From Chryseobacterium sp. SSA4.19 (GTDB lineage Bacteria; Bacteroidota; Bacteroidia; Flavobacteriales; Weeksellaceae): 64,000 bases of DNA. Made by a program: the position numbers and the translations under genes. The notes under the pieces are model-generated. The model did no database searches. It was not told the origin of the DNA and saw only the letters and a program-made list of their open reading frames with translations. Positions 42,005 to 51,206 of this stretch are shown here, piece by piece. Every line of letters begins with the position of its first letter. The first letter of the stretch is position 1. The stretch spans positions 62,001 through 126,000 of the forward strand of contig NZ_JAKVIP010000014.1 in assembly GCF_022601875.1 (NCBI RefSeq), in the 5' to 3' direction.

Positions 42005-42286
42005 ATGACAACCTATATTAAAATAAAAGAACTGATTACAAAATATTTAACCCGCAGTATTAAATTACAGTTTGATTTGGATATAGATTTACAAAATGAA
42101 TATATTCTGACTGAAAATATCGTATCCAAGAAAACGATTATCGTGCGAACCTTTTCAAATAAGATATTATCAAAGCCTGATCTTAATTTATTTTTAACAT
42201 CGTTAATAACAGAAATCAATAATGAAAAATGCAACATTTCATTTATGATCGGAAAAATGAAATCTTTACAGAAAACTGCTTCATAA
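42005..42286 (+). CDS. Small hypothetical protein
   Basis: A 93-residue protein with ATG at 42005 (the GTG just upstream is adjacent). It is Lys/Ile/Leu-rich, helical, soluble and has one cysteine; YIKIKELITKYLTRS and LNLFLTSLITEINNEK are its most regular segments. No family recognised. It is convergent with the signalling operon and shares a strong terminator with it, so it may be unrelated to it. Confidence 0.6.
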   Translation: MTTYIKIKELITKYLTRSIKLQFDLDIDLQNEYILTENIVSKKTIIVRTFSNKILSKPDLNLFLTSLITEINNEKCNISFMIGKMKSLQKTAS

Positions 42287-42306
42287 AGAATAAACGAATA
42301 CAGTTT

Positions 42307-42332
42307 ATCCCCGATAATGATATCGGGGATAT
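42307..42332. terminator. Bidirectional terminator between the 42005 gene and the signalling operon
   Basis: ATCCCCGATA (42307-42316), loop ATGA, TATCGGGGAT (42321-42330): ten perfect pairs. A/T runs on both sides. Confidence 0.85.
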
Positions 42333-42337
42333 TTATT

Positions 42338-42697
42338 TTAAATATATTTAGCAACCTTCTGCTCAAGATCATCAAGATTGAAAGGTTTTGCCACATAATC
42401 ATCTGCCTGAGCTTCTCTGGCCAGTGCCACAATATCGTTATTGGCTGTTACATAGATTACAGGGATATTTTTAAATTCTTCGTGATTTTTTAAAAGTTTT
42501 GTGGCTTCCACTCCACCGATTCTGGGGATCCAGTTGTCCATAAGGATAACATCCGGACGGTATCGCGCCACACGTTCCAGAATATCGTGTGAGGTTTCTG
42601 AAATTTCTACCTGAAATCCATTCTCTTCAAAAATAATCGTGATCACTTCGAGAATAGTTGTATCATCATCAAAAATCAGGATTTTCTTTTTACTCAT
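42338..42697 (-). CDS. Single-domain response regulator (receiver)
   Basis: A 119-residue stand-alone REC domain, last gene of the signalling operon. Acidic pocket IFDDDT near residues 8-13, phosphoacceptor Asp in ILMDNWIP near residue 54, switch Thr in YVTAN, Lys in AKPFNLDDLEQKVAKYI. No output domain, so it works as a phosphate sink or shuttle (CheY/Spo0F-like). A close paralogue at 53178 shares EISETSHDI and the tail pattern ELEQxIAKYL. It follows CheB by 28 bases. Confidence 0.94.
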   Translation of the reverse strand: MSKKKILIFDDDTTILEVITIIFEENGFQVEISETSHDILERVARYRPDVILMDNWIPRIGGVEATKLLKNHEEFKNIPVIYVTANNDIVALAREAQADDYVAKPFNLDDLEQKVAKYI

Positions 42698-42725
42698 AGT
42701 ATTACTAATTAAATGATTTCTAATT

Positions 42726-43289
42726 TTACTTATTTATATGATTAATATGATCGGCCAGATTCTCCGGCGTAATAATCAGATCATAATCAACTTGTTCCAT
42801 GGCATTTCTGGGCATATAATCCACTTCAGCCGTTTCAGGATCCTGAATCCATACTTTTCCATTATTTTTTTTGATATAGGCTAATCCCTGTACTCCATCT
42901 GCATTGGCACCTGACAAAAGTACCCCAATTACCTTTTCACCATAAACTTCTGCTGCAGACCTGAAGGTAACATCAATCGAAGGCCGGGAATAGTTCATTT
43001 TTTCGGAACTGTCAAGCGACATTGTCCTTTTATCTTCAAACAGTACATGATAATCAGCCGGAGTAATGTATAGGGTATTATTTCTAATTTCTGTTTTATC
43101 ATCTATTTCAATCACCTCAATATGGGAAAGCTGCTGCAGAAGGGCATGCAGTATGTTAGTTGAGTGTGCCTTACGATGGAGAATCAAGACAATAGGAACT
43201 GTTATCCTGTCATTTAGTTTTTTAATCATTTCTAAAATAACCTGCAGACTTCCGGCCGAGCCTCCGATTACGATCAATTCTGCTTTCAT
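42726..43289 (-). CDS. CheB-type protein-glutamate methylesterase domain (no receiver)
   Basis: A 187-residue methylesterase domain lacking the N-terminal receiver of classic CheB. Catalytic Ser is in VIGGSAGSLQVIL near residue 10, His in LILHRKAHSTNIL near 39 and Asp in LLSGANADGVQGL near 132. It should remove methyl groups from glutamates in a partner receptor or other protein, yet the window holds no methyl-accepting protein. It lies between cheR-like and receiver genes in the operon, without intergenic promoter. Confidence 0.93.
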   Translation of the reverse strand: MKAELIVIGGSAGSLQVILEMIKKLNDRITVPIVLILHRKAHSTNILHALLQQLSHIEVIEIDDKTEIRNNTLYITPADYHVLFEDKRTMSLDSSEKMNYSRPSIDVTFRSAAEVYGEKVIGVLLSGANADGVQGLAYIKKNNGKVWIQDPETAEVDYMPRNAMEQVDYDLIITPENLADHINHINK

Positions 43290-43316
43290 CGATTCTGTTT
43301 TATCAAATAAATACCA

Positions 43317-44147
43317 CTAATTATGATCCAGCTTTTTCCAGATTCTCTGATCATCGATCTGATGGAAGTTTTTATCTAATTTAGAAAATCTCAGGGTTTC
43401 TTTAGCACCTAAGGCCAAAAAACCCAGATTTTCCAGGCTGTTATCAAATAAACGGAAAACTCTTTCCTGTAAACCTCTGTCAAAATAGATCAGTACATTC
43501 CTGCATATAATCAGCTGAAAACTATTGAAAGAACTGTCTGAAACCAGGTTATGGGTTGATAAAATAAGCTTTTGCTGTAAACTTTTATCAAATCGCACAC
43601 TGTCATAGTTCGCGGTATAATAATCTGAAAAATCCTTTGTGCCTCCGGACAGCATATAGTTCTCCGAATACAGTTTCATCTGATGCAGAGGAAAAACCCC
43701 TGATCTGGCCTTTTCCAGGACAGACGGATTAAGATCAGTTCCGTAAATCAGCGATTTATGGTATAAATTCGCTTCTTTCAGCAGAATCGCCATGGAATAG
43801 GCTTCTTCTCCTGTTGAACAGCCTGCTACCCAGATCCTGATCAGAGGATAAGTACCCAGCTGAGGCAGGATCTTTTCTCTTAAGGCTTTAAAAAACTGAG
43901 GATCACGGAACATTTCCGTCACATTTACCGTAATCTCTTCAATAAAACGCTTCAGGTATTCAGGATCATTTATAACAGTATATCTTAATTCCGCAAAGCT
44001 GGTAAAACGGTCTATCAGGCAGATCCGGTTAATCCTTCTTTTGAAAGATGCCCGGCTGTATTCGGAAAAATCATAGCCATACCTGTCATAAACATCTTTA
44101 ATAAGATATTCTACTTCATCATCTTTTACTATACTGGGTTCAAGCAT
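43317..44147 (-). CDS. CheR-type methyltransferase
   Basis: A 276-residue SAM-dependent glutamate methyltransferase. The N-terminal helical domain (VYDRYGYDFSEYSRASFKRR) and the C-terminal SAM domain (RIWVAGCSTGEEAYSMAIL, FNSFQLIICRNVLIYFD, LGFLALGAKETL) match CheR. It starts one base before the upstream receiver ends, so translation is coupled. Its substrate is unknown; neighbours suggest regulation of the hybrid kinase cluster rather than flagellar chemotaxis. Confidence 0.94.
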   Translation of the reverse strand: MLEPSIVKDDEVEYLIKDVYDRYGYDFSEYSRASFKRRINRICLIDRFTSFAELRYTVINDPEYLKRFIEEITVNVTEMFRDPQFFKALREKILPQLGTYPLIRIWVAGCSTGEEAYSMAILLKEANLYHKSLIYGTDLNPSVLEKARSGVFPLHQMKLYSENYMLSGGTKDFSDYYTANYDSVRFDKSLQQKLILSTHNLVSDSSFNSFQLIICRNVLIYFDRGLQERVFRLFDNSLENLGFLALGAKETLRFSKLDKNFHQIDDQRIWKKLDHN

Positions 44148-44513
44148 TTATAATAGTTTTTCGATTGCCATGATTAACTGATCTACATTTATAGGTTTAG
44201 AAATATAATCGTTAGCCCCCGCATCCAGGCATTTCTGGCGATCTTCCGGCATGGCCTGCGCCGTAACCGCAATTACCGGCACATGACCTATGGAAGGAGT
44301 ACTCCTTATAATCCTGGTTGCTTCGTAACCATCCATTTCAGGCATCATCATATCCATGAGGACCGCATCGAAATCCTGATCTTTTTTAAGTATATCAATT
44401 GCTTCCTGAGCCATCATACAGCTTTCCGTATGATATCCACGGGATTTCAACGTCAGCTTCAGGGCAAATATATTACGCGGATCATCATCCACAATTAAAA
44501 TCTTTTTATTCAT
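44148..44513 (-). CDS. Single-domain response regulator (receiver)
   Basis: A 121-residue stand-alone receiver. DDDPRNIF acidic pocket, phosphoacceptor Asp in AVLMDMMMPEMDGYEATR near residue 56, Thr in VTAQAMPED, Lys in ISKPINVDQLI. The stretch MDMMMPEMDGYE is also present in the third receiver of the hybrid kinase just upstream, so it probably arose from it by duplication and could be its phosphorylation partner. It sits 15 bases after that gene and directly abuts CheR. Confidence 0.95.
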   Translation of the reverse strand: MNKKILIVDDDPRNIFALKLTLKSRGYHTESCMMAQEAIDILKKDQDFDAVLMDMMMPEMDGYEATRIIRSTPSIGHVPVIAVTAQAMPEDRQKCLDAGANDYISKPINVDQLIMAIEKLL

Positions 44514-44528
44514 CAGTATCTGAACTGT

Positions 44529-47500
44529 TTAACTTTCATATAACCAAACCCGCAGTAAGGACAGCAGCTGATCTATATCCACCGGTTTGGAGATGTAATC
44601 TGAGGCACCTGCCGTAATGCATTTTTCACGTTCACCGATCATTGATTTTGCCGTAATGGCAATAATCGGCAATTTTTTAAATTTAGGCATCTTCCTCAAT
44701 TCTCTTATCGTTTCATAGCCATCCATTTCAGGCATCATCATATCCATAAGCACCACATCCACATCAGGATGTTCCTTGATCTGCTGGAGAGCATGTTTGC
44801 CGTCCATAGCTACCACCACTTCCACTTTGTATTTTTCCAGCGCTTTCGTTAACGAAAAAATATTGCGTACATCGTCATCAGTAATCAGTATCTTCTTACC
44901 GCTGAGGACTTCCGTGAGGGAACCCAATGTTTTATTTCTTACTGTTTCTACAGAATTGTTCTTCTCTTCCACCAAATGTAAGAACAGTCCGACTTCATCC
45001 AGGATTCTCTGATAAGAATGTGCGGTTTTCACTACGATAGAATCTGCATATTGTCTTATCTTCAGCTCTTCGGACTTAGAGAGATTCCGCTCTGTAAAAA
45101 TAATGATCGGAAGATTTTCAAGGCCTTCATAGCTTTTTATGGATTCAATAATTTCATATTCATCTCCTTTGGAAGCTCCAATATCCAGAATAACACAATC
45201 AATATGATCTTTAGTCAGGGCCTTTACACTGTCTTCCACATTATTCTGAACTGATAAAGAGATATTAAAGTTACTTAAGAAATAAGATAATGCACTCGCA
45301 TGTTTGGCATTTTCTTCGACGATCAATACTTTTTGAAGGGATTTGCTTAATGCCTGTTCAATTTTCCTGAAAACATCAGTCATCTGGTCCAGAGCCATCG
45401 GTTTATTGATGAAATCAATGGCTCCCTTCATCAGGCTTTCTTTTTTTACGTGAAGCACAGACATCATGTGTACGGGGATATGTTTGGTTTTCGGGTGACC
45501 TTTAAGTTCATCCATTACCTGCCACCCATCTTTTACGGGCAACTGAACATCAAGCAATATGGCATGCGGATGGTACTGCAACGCAGCAGATAAACCATGA
45601 TCACCTCTTACGACAACAATTCCTTTATAGTTTTGCAGGCGTGCATATTTCAGTAAAGCTTTGGCAAAATTAGTATCATCTTCGATGATTAAAATAACCT
45701 TATCTTCTTTCGTGATATCATTTCTGTCATCTTCAACATCTTCAGGAATTTCCAGCATATTTATCCATTCATCATCTTCAATATCTTTTCCTTCCAGAAT
45801 ATGCTGAATCTCTTCTACGTCTTCTTTGATATTCTCCATCAGGTCTTTGTCCGTTTCCATAGGAGATACATCAGAAGTTGCCTTAACAGGGATAATCAGG
45901 CTGAACTCGCTTCCTTCATTCACTTTACTTTTCAGAATCAGTTCACCACCCAGCAATCTTGCAATCTCACGGCTTATAGAAAGTCCAAGACCTGTTCCTC
46001 CGAATTTTCTTCTCGTGGAACCGTCGGCCTGCTGGAAAGCTTCAAAAATAATTCTCTGTTTATCTTCTGCAATCCCGATTCCGGTATCCCGTACTGAAAA
46101 AATAATGAAATCAGATCTTTTCGGGTCTTTTTTAATATGCAGGTTAATACTTCCCTCTTCTGTAAATTTAATGGCATTTGATAATAAATTCCTTAGTACC
46201 TGATCGATACGCAAACGGTCGGTTTCAATAGAATTTTGCAGGTCATTTTCAATCTCAATATTTAATTGAAGCCTTTTTTCCTGAATGACCGGATTGAACA
46301 AGCTCTTCAAATCTTTTACAACATCTTTAATGATAACCTCATGATATTCCAGTGTCATCTTACCGGATTCAATTTTGGCAAGATCAAGGATTTCATCAAT
46401 CAGGGTAAGCAGGCTGCTTCCTGAGCTCTGTATTACTTTTGCCGATTCTATCTGATCTTCATTCAGATTCTCTTCCGGATTCTCTGCCATCAGACGGGAC
46501 AGAAGAAGGATTGAATTAAGCGGAGTACGTAATTCATGGGACATATTGGCCAAAAATTCTGACTTGTATTTTGTGCTGAGTGCCAGCTCTTCAACTTTTT
46601 TCTGGATCTCATTATTGCGTTCTGCGATCATATGGTTCCTGTCTTCCAACAGCCTTGAACGCTCTTCAAGTTCGGCATTGGCCTGCATCAGTTCCTCCTG
46701 CTGGACTTTTAATTCTTCTTCGGAAGCCTGGAGCTTTTGCGTCTGTGCTTCGAGTTCCGTATTTAGGTTCTCAAGCTCAGAATGCTGTACCTGAAGCTCT
46801 TCAGACTGCGCCTGTGTTTCTTCCAGAAGCTGTTGTTCTTTTTCACGGCCTTTTGCAGCACTCAGGGCAACGCCGATATTTCGTGTACATTCAACAAAAT
46901 AATCAACCCTGCTTTCATCAAAATTATTGGTCGATCCCAATTCTAAGACTCCAATGATATGATTATCTGCAAAGACAGGAAGCAATACTATCCCATAAAT
47001 TTTTATCGTGCTGCTGGCAAATGTTACTACAAAATCATCTTCGTGAAGATTATTGTAGACCTGTGTTTTTCCCGTAACAAAAGCGTGCCCTACCATTCCC
47101 TGACCAGGTTCAAACACTTTTTTCATATTGTTTTCCAGACCGATAGCAGCTTTCAGCTTCAGTAACCCTTCATCATAGAGATAAAGTGATCCGTTGATGC
47201 ATTTCCCATATTCAATAACCTGATTCAATGCATTATCGGAAACTTCTTTCACGGATTTGTTTCCCATCAATGATTCATTTAATAAAGCAAGACCCTTTTG
47301 GCGCCAGTCACTTTTATTAATGGTATCAAAAGATTTTTTTAATGACTCCGTCATATAGTTAAGTGAACCTACCAGGTCTCCCAGGTCATCCTGTGAGTCA
47401 TCTACTGCTCTCTGGCTGTAATCCCCGTTGGCTACTCTGTTGGCAATCTCACGGATAGCACTCACCCGTCTGCTTATTTCAAGATCTTTAGCCTGTAATT

Positions 47501-48140
47501 CTTTTTCCAGCTTCTCCCTTCGGATCAGGTCAGATTTCAGCCTGATGTAGAAAAAGGCAGTCACCACAATGGCTGCGATGGCAGAAAAGAGAATAAATAA
47601 AACCGTTGTACTCGAGGAGCGTGTAAGATCTTTATTTTTAATTGCAAGCTGAGTTTCTTCATACTGTACAAAATCTTTGACAATCTGCCGGCATCTGTCC
47701 ATGTACACTTTGCTGGACATTACCTGGTCCTGGGTCATCACAATGCCCTTTTTCCTGTTTTCTACAAAATACTTTAAGTTGGAGATATTCGTGTTTACGT
47801 TCCTTTCCAACTCATTTAAGCGCCCCAGCTGACTTTTATCAGTTATATCTAACGCTTTTGCATTCTCAATTGCTTTTGGAAATTCATCCAGGCTGCGGTA
47901 GTACGGATCCAGAAAACTTTCTTTTCCTGTAAACTGATAGCCTCTGCTGCCTGTTTCTGCATCCAGAAGTGAAATGAGAACATCTTTTACAGCAGTAACT
48001 GCTCGCCTGCTTTTGGAAAGGCTTTCCCGGTGCTCCATCTGATTTTGTATGCTCCAGTATGAAGCAATGGAACTTGCAATAAGGATCACTAAAGACAATC
48101 CGACTCCAAACTGGAGATTCCGTATGATTTTTTTCGGCAT
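44529..48140 (-). CDS. Large hybrid histidine kinase (CHASE3-HAMP-GAF-HK-3xREC)
   Basis: A 1203-residue membrane sensor. Order: TM near residues 9-28, CHASE3-type periplasmic domain to about 180 (IENAKALDITDK, VMTQDQVMSSKVYMD), TM near 180-203, HAMP, GAF at about 300-430 (MVGHAFVTGKTQVYNNL), a coiled coil rich in Gln/Glu (440-540), HisKA with phospho-His in FLANMSHELRTPLNS, HATPase (RNLLSNAIKFTEEGS, DTGIGI, GGTGLGLS), then three receivers (IIEDDTNF, VEENAKHA, ITDDDVRN). The second receiver starts with Glu instead of Asp in its acidic pocket, but keeps the phosphoacceptor. It probably drives the operon's phosphorelay. Confidence 0.94.
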   Translation of the reverse strand: MPKKIIRNLQFGVGLSLVILIASSIASYWSIQNQMEHRESLSKSRRAVTAVKDVLISLLDAETGSRGYQFTGKESFLDPYYRSLDEFPKAIENAKALDITDKSQLGRLNELERNVNTNISNLKYFVENRKKGIVMTQDQVMSSKVYMDRCRQIVKDFVQYEETQLAIKNKDLTRSSSTTVLFILFSAIAAIVVTAFFYIRLKSDLIRREKLEKELQAKDLEISRRVSAIREIANRVANGDYSQRAVDDSQDDLGDLVGSLNYMTESLKKSFDTINKSDWRQKGLALLNESLMGNKSVKEVSDNALNQVIEYGKCINGSLYLYDEGLLKLKAAIGLENNMKKVFEPGQGMVGHAFVTGKTQVYNNLHEDDFVVTFASSTIKIYGIVLLPVFADNHIIGVLELGSTNNFDESRVDYFVECTRNIGVALSAAKGREKEQQLLEETQAQSEELQVQHSELENLNTELEAQTQKLQASEEELKVQQEELMQANAELEERSRLLEDRNHMIAERNNEIQKKVEELALSTKYKSEFLANMSHELRTPLNSILLLSRLMAENPEENLNEDQIESAKVIQSSGSSLLTLIDEILDLAKIESGKMTLEYHEVIIKDVVKDLKSLFNPVIQEKRLQLNIEIENDLQNSIETDRLRIDQVLRNLLSNAIKFTEEGSINLHIKKDPKRSDFIIFSVRDTGIGIAEDKQRIIFEAFQQADGSTRRKFGGTGLGLSISREIARLLGGELILKSKVNEGSEFSLIIPVKATSDVSPMETDKDLMENIKEDVEEIQHILEGKDIEDDEWINMLEIPEDVEDDRNDITKEDKVILIIEDDTNFAKALLKYARLQNYKGIVVVRGDHGLSAALQYHPHAILLDVQLPVKDGWQVMDELKGHPKTKHIPVHMMSVLHVKKESLMKGAIDFINKPMALDQMTDVFRKIEQALSKSLQKVLIVEENAKHASALSYFLSNFNISLSVQNNVEDSVKALTKDHIDCVILDIGASKGDEYEIIESIKSYEGLENLPIIIFTERNLSKSEELKIRQYADSIVVKTAHSYQRILDEVGLFLHLVEEKNNSVETVRNKTLGSLTEVLSGKKILITDDDVRNIFSLTKALEKYKVEVVVAMDGKHALQQIKEHPDVDVVLMDMMMPEMDGYETIRELRKMPKFKKLPIIAITAKSMIGEREKCITAGASDYISKPVDIDQLLSLLRVWLYES

Positions 48141-48144
48141 GAAA

Positions 48145-49620
48145 TTAATTTAATGGTAATGTAAAATAAAACGTCGACCCTTCATCTACCTTGCTGGATA
48201 CCCCGATATTCCCGTGGTGCTGCTTTATAATTTCAGAACAGATGAACAGTCCTATGCCCATTCCCTGGAACTGGAGGGATGACTCTTCCACCCGGTAAAA
48301 CTTTCTAAAAACGGCTTCCTGCTTAAAATCAGGAATACCGATTCCGAAGTCGGTGACGTTTACTTTTACTTCCTGCTCTTCTTCATCTACAAAAGTGGTC
48401 ACGATAATCTGATTGTTTTTAGGAGAATATTTGATGGCATTAGTGAGGAAATTGATCAAGACCTGTTCGATACGGATTTCATCAAGCGGAATTAAAATAT
48501 CAGGTTTAGTGCCGTCACGTTTGATTTTTATTTTCAGCTCATCATGAGTCTGCAGAATCGTATCAATGGCATTGCTGATGACATTCTCAAGATTGGTGGG
48601 TTTTTTATTGATTTTAAGCTTGCCGTTTTCGATTTTGGAAACATCAAGCAGATCAGTGATCAGCGTATTGAGTTTTTCAATCTGGTCCTGGGCTTTGGTT
48701 ACAAAACCCGCTTCGGTGCTTTCTTTATCTAACTTTAACCGTCTTTCAAGCAGTTGAACATAGGCTTTAATGCTTGTCAATGGTGTTTTAAGCTCATGGC
48801 TCGCAATACTCAGGAATTCATCCTTTTCTTTTTCTACTTTTTTCTGGTCGTCAATATCCGTGAAGGTCCCCACCCAGTTTTTAACAGTATTGCCGTCATA
48901 GACCGGAGTAACGCGCAGTAAATGGTAGCGGTAATCTCCTGATTCTATATTCTGTATCCTGATTTCCAGGTCTAAAGCCCTCCCCTTTCTTCTGCAGCGC
49001 TCAAACTCATCTTCAATATTGAAGTCATCCGGATGGGTCTGAGGAAAATGTTTATCGGATGCGGAATACTGGTACCATTTACCATTTACAAAATCTACAA
49101 CGCCTTCTTCATTCAGTGTAAAGGCAATCTGAGGAAGAGATTCCAGCATGAGATGAAAATGATCAATCTGTGATTTCATCGTTACCTGAGACTCTCTCCT
49201 TCCTTTCACTTCAAGTTCCAGGCTCTGCTGTGTTTTCCGCATGGCAACACTTTGCTCCTGAAGATTATAAAAAGTTTTTACTTTTAATAAAAGAATTTCC
49301 GGATCTACCGGTTTAGTTACATAATCCTTGCCTCCTGAAGCATATCCCTTGGCAATAAATCGTTTGTCAGTATTTACTGCCGACAGAAATATGATCGGCA
49401 CTTCTTTCGTTTTACTATATCCAGCAAGTGTTTCGGCAACTTCGAAGCCGTCCATATCAGGCATCTGTACGTCTAAGATTATAAGGGCATAATCATTTTT
49501 CAACGCTTTTCCCAATGCTTCTTCACCAGAGTTTGCCGTATCCACTGAAAAATCTTTCGATTTAAGTAATTTTTTAAGTGAATAAAGATTACTCTGGTTA
49601 TCATCAACAATTAAGATCAT
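48145..49620 (-). CDS. REC-PAS-HK hybrid signalling protein
   Basis: A 491-residue soluble kinase with an N-terminal receiver (ILIVDDNQSNLYSLKKLL; Asp in IILDVQMPDMDGFE near 52), a coiled linker, a PAS-like domain at about 150-260 (MLESLPQIAFTLNEEG, WVGTFTDIDDQKK), HisKA with phospho-His in FLSIASHELKTPLTS and HATPase (VLINFLTNAIKYSP, VTDFGIGIPDF, GMGIGLFI). It begins the minus-strand operon and its stop lies four bases before the large kinase, suggesting the first step of a phosphorelay. No membrane segment. Confidence 0.94.
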   Translation of the reverse strand: MILIVDDNQSNLYSLKKLLKSKDFSVDTANSGEEALGKALKNDYALIILDVQMPDMDGFEVAETLAGYSKTKEVPIIFLSAVNTDKRFIAKGYASGGKDYVTKPVDPEILLLKVKTFYNLQEQSVAMRKTQQSLELEVKGRRESQVTMKSQIDHFHLMLESLPQIAFTLNEEGVVDFVNGKWYQYSASDKHFPQTHPDDFNIEDEFERCRRKGRALDLEIRIQNIESGDYRYHLLRVTPVYDGNTVKNWVGTFTDIDDQKKVEKEKDEFLSIASHELKTPLTSIKAYVQLLERRLKLDKESTEAGFVTKAQDQIEKLNTLITDLLDVSKIENGKLKINKKPTNLENVISNAIDTILQTHDELKIKIKRDGTKPDILIPLDEIRIEQVLINFLTNAIKYSPKNNQIIVTTFVDEEEQEVKVNVTDFGIGIPDFKQEAVFRKFYRVEESSLQFQGMGIGLFICSEIIKQHHGNIGVSSKVDEGSTFYFTLPLN

Positions 49621-50049
49621 AGAAATGTAAAATCAATAATTAATTATATTTACTTCAATACCAAAAATACTCACAATATTCCGAAAAACACCTATTTTTT
49701 GCTTAATATCAATCATCTGAGGTATTAATACGAGTATCTTTTACTTCGTAGAAAAAAAACAAATTTCATAAAAAGATATTTATTACAGTATATCAATACT
49801 ATAGAGATAGAATAATCAATTATAAGTGATATTTCAGTGTTTTTTTTCAAATATGGATTATCACGGCACAATGTTTGAATATAGTGAAACAACACTTTTT
49901 CACTTAAATATATACTTTCAAATTATAAACCCCTATTATTTTAGGGGTTTATTTTTTTACGATGCACAAAATTATGCTTGGAGATTTTAAAAATTTGGCA
50001 GTTACGGTTTTGTTTTAAAATATTCAGAATAATTGACCGTCATTATCAA
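49621..50049. other. Intergenic region with a candidate small RNA at 49860-49958
   Basis: This 429-base gap lies upstream of the kinase operon. On the plus strand CGGCAC (49864) with TTTGA resembles, imperfectly, a sigma-54 site; AGTGAAA pairs with TTTCACT (49882-49903), and TAAACCCCTA pairs with TAGGGGTTTA at 49927-49948 followed by a T-run. A small transcript may end there. The same hairpin could be the terminator of the minus-strand gene at 50050. The 49621-49850 part is AT-rich; nothing else was recognised. Confidence 0.4.
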
Positions 50050-50250
50050 TTACTCATTATCGGTTTCTACATCGGTAGGTTTGCCTTTTTCCTTAATGGT
50101 ATCCGATTCTTCCTGTAAGGTACGGATCGTATCTGAAGCTTTGTTATTAACCGTCTCTCTCTTATTATCCTGTCCGGTATATTGTGTTTCAGATTTTGTA
50201 CAAGCGGTTATTATACAAAAAACAGATAAGGTTATTGCTATTTTTTTCAT
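50050..50250 (-). CDS. Small lipoprotein
   Basis: A 66-residue lipoprotein. Signal and lipobox: MKKIAITLSVFCIITACTKS, with Cys about residue 17. The mature part is short, acidic and polar, with repeated Asp-Thr-Ile motifs (SDTIRTLQEESDTIKEKGKP), and has no folded domain by eye. Function is unknown; anchoring at the outer face of the inner or at the outer membrane is expected from the lipobox. Monocistronic. Confidence 0.75.
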   Translation of the reverse strand: MKKIAITLSVFCIITACTKSETQYTGQDNKRETVNNKASDTIRTLQEESDTIKEKGKPTDVETDNE

Positions 50251-50472
50251 ATTACTAATTTAATTTCATCAAACTTAATGAATTTCCCAAGTTGGTTTTA
50301 TGATAGCAGTCACAATTTAATAATTAGATCATTAGGCACCTTTACAAGCTTTGAACATTTTTGTGATCGTAGTCATAAATACTGAATTTATAGTTTATTT
50401 ATATTTAAAGTTTGTCTTAATCGGATATTGGATCATAATTTGTACTCAAAAATTATAATTCTTATACTATCT

Positions 50473-51069
50473 ATGTTAATACCAGAAGAACTTTTACTAT
50501 CATACGGAGCGGAAATAGAAGATCTCAGTCCATCATATGTCATATTCACAGAAAACAGTACCCCTAAATATTATTACCAGATTATAGAAGGCAGGATAAA
50601 ACTCAATCATTATGACGATGAAGGAAAAGAACTGATCTTAGCCATTCTGAACAAAGGTTTAAGTGTGTGCGAGCTTTTATTATTTATTGATCAGCAATAT
50701 CCTGTAAATGCGATTGCTTTTGAACAGACAAAAGTCATAAAACTCCCGAAAAGCAGTTTTGTGAAATTGCTGGATGACCATTCACAGATCTCAAGGGATA
50801 TTAACAAATTTTTATCAGAACGCTTATATTATAAGTATATCATGCTGGAGAACAATGCTTCCCTCCGGCCTGATGTAAGAATAAAAGGTGCTTTGAACTA
50901 TCAGAAAAGTTTCAGTGAAGACCAGACGCAGTTTTCTTTTGAAGTTCCGCTAACCAGGCAACAGATAGCTTCTATAACGGCTTTGCGCGTAGAAACAGTG
51001 ATCAGAACCATAAAAAAGCTGGAGAAAGAAAATTTCCTGAAAATTATTAACAGAAAAATATACGTATAA
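50473..51069 (+). CDS. Crp/Fnr family transcriptional regulator
   Basis: A 198-residue regulator. The start at 50473 (MLIPEELLLSYGAEIEDL) is chosen over a longer frame of 15 codons. N-terminal cyclic-nucleotide-binding-like domain at about 10-120 (IIEGRIKLNHYDDEGKELIL), but without the RxS phosphate-binding cassette of CRP, so it probably does not bind cAMP. C-terminal HTH: LTRQQIASITALRVETVIRTIKKLEKENFLKI near 155-190. No FNR-type cysteine cluster. Effector is unknown. Confidence 0.9.
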   Translation: MLIPEELLLSYGAEIEDLSPSYVIFTENSTPKYYYQIIEGRIKLNHYDDEGKELILAILNKGLSVCELLLFIDQQYPVNAIAFEQTKVIKLPKSSFVKLLDDHSQISRDINKFLSERLYYKYIMLENNASLRPDVRIKGALNYQKSFSEDQTQFSFEVPLTRQQIASITALRVETVIRTIKKLEKENFLKIINRKIYV

Positions 51070-51154
51070 ATTCTACTAATAAAATCAGAGGATATTTAAA
51101 AACATCTTTACAGCATAAATAATACCTCAATTTTGATTAAAAAGATGCTTTTAT

Positions 51155-51185
51155 TTTGTTCTTTTTATGCTTCTGACTAAATTTG
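51155..51185 (+). promoter_or_regulatory. Well-formed Bacteroidetes promoter for the 51207 gene
   Basis: TTTG (51155-51158), exactly 19 bases, TAAATTTG (51178-51185). This is the cleanest -33/-7 pair in the window, 21 bases before the ATG. Confidence 0.7.
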
Positions 51186-51206
51186 TAAAAATTTAAATTT
51201 AAATTA

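Noticed and set aside
42338..44513. Flagellar chemotaxis role for the CheR/CheB genes
   Set aside because: No MCP, CheA, CheW or flagellar gene is present, and this group glides rather than swims.
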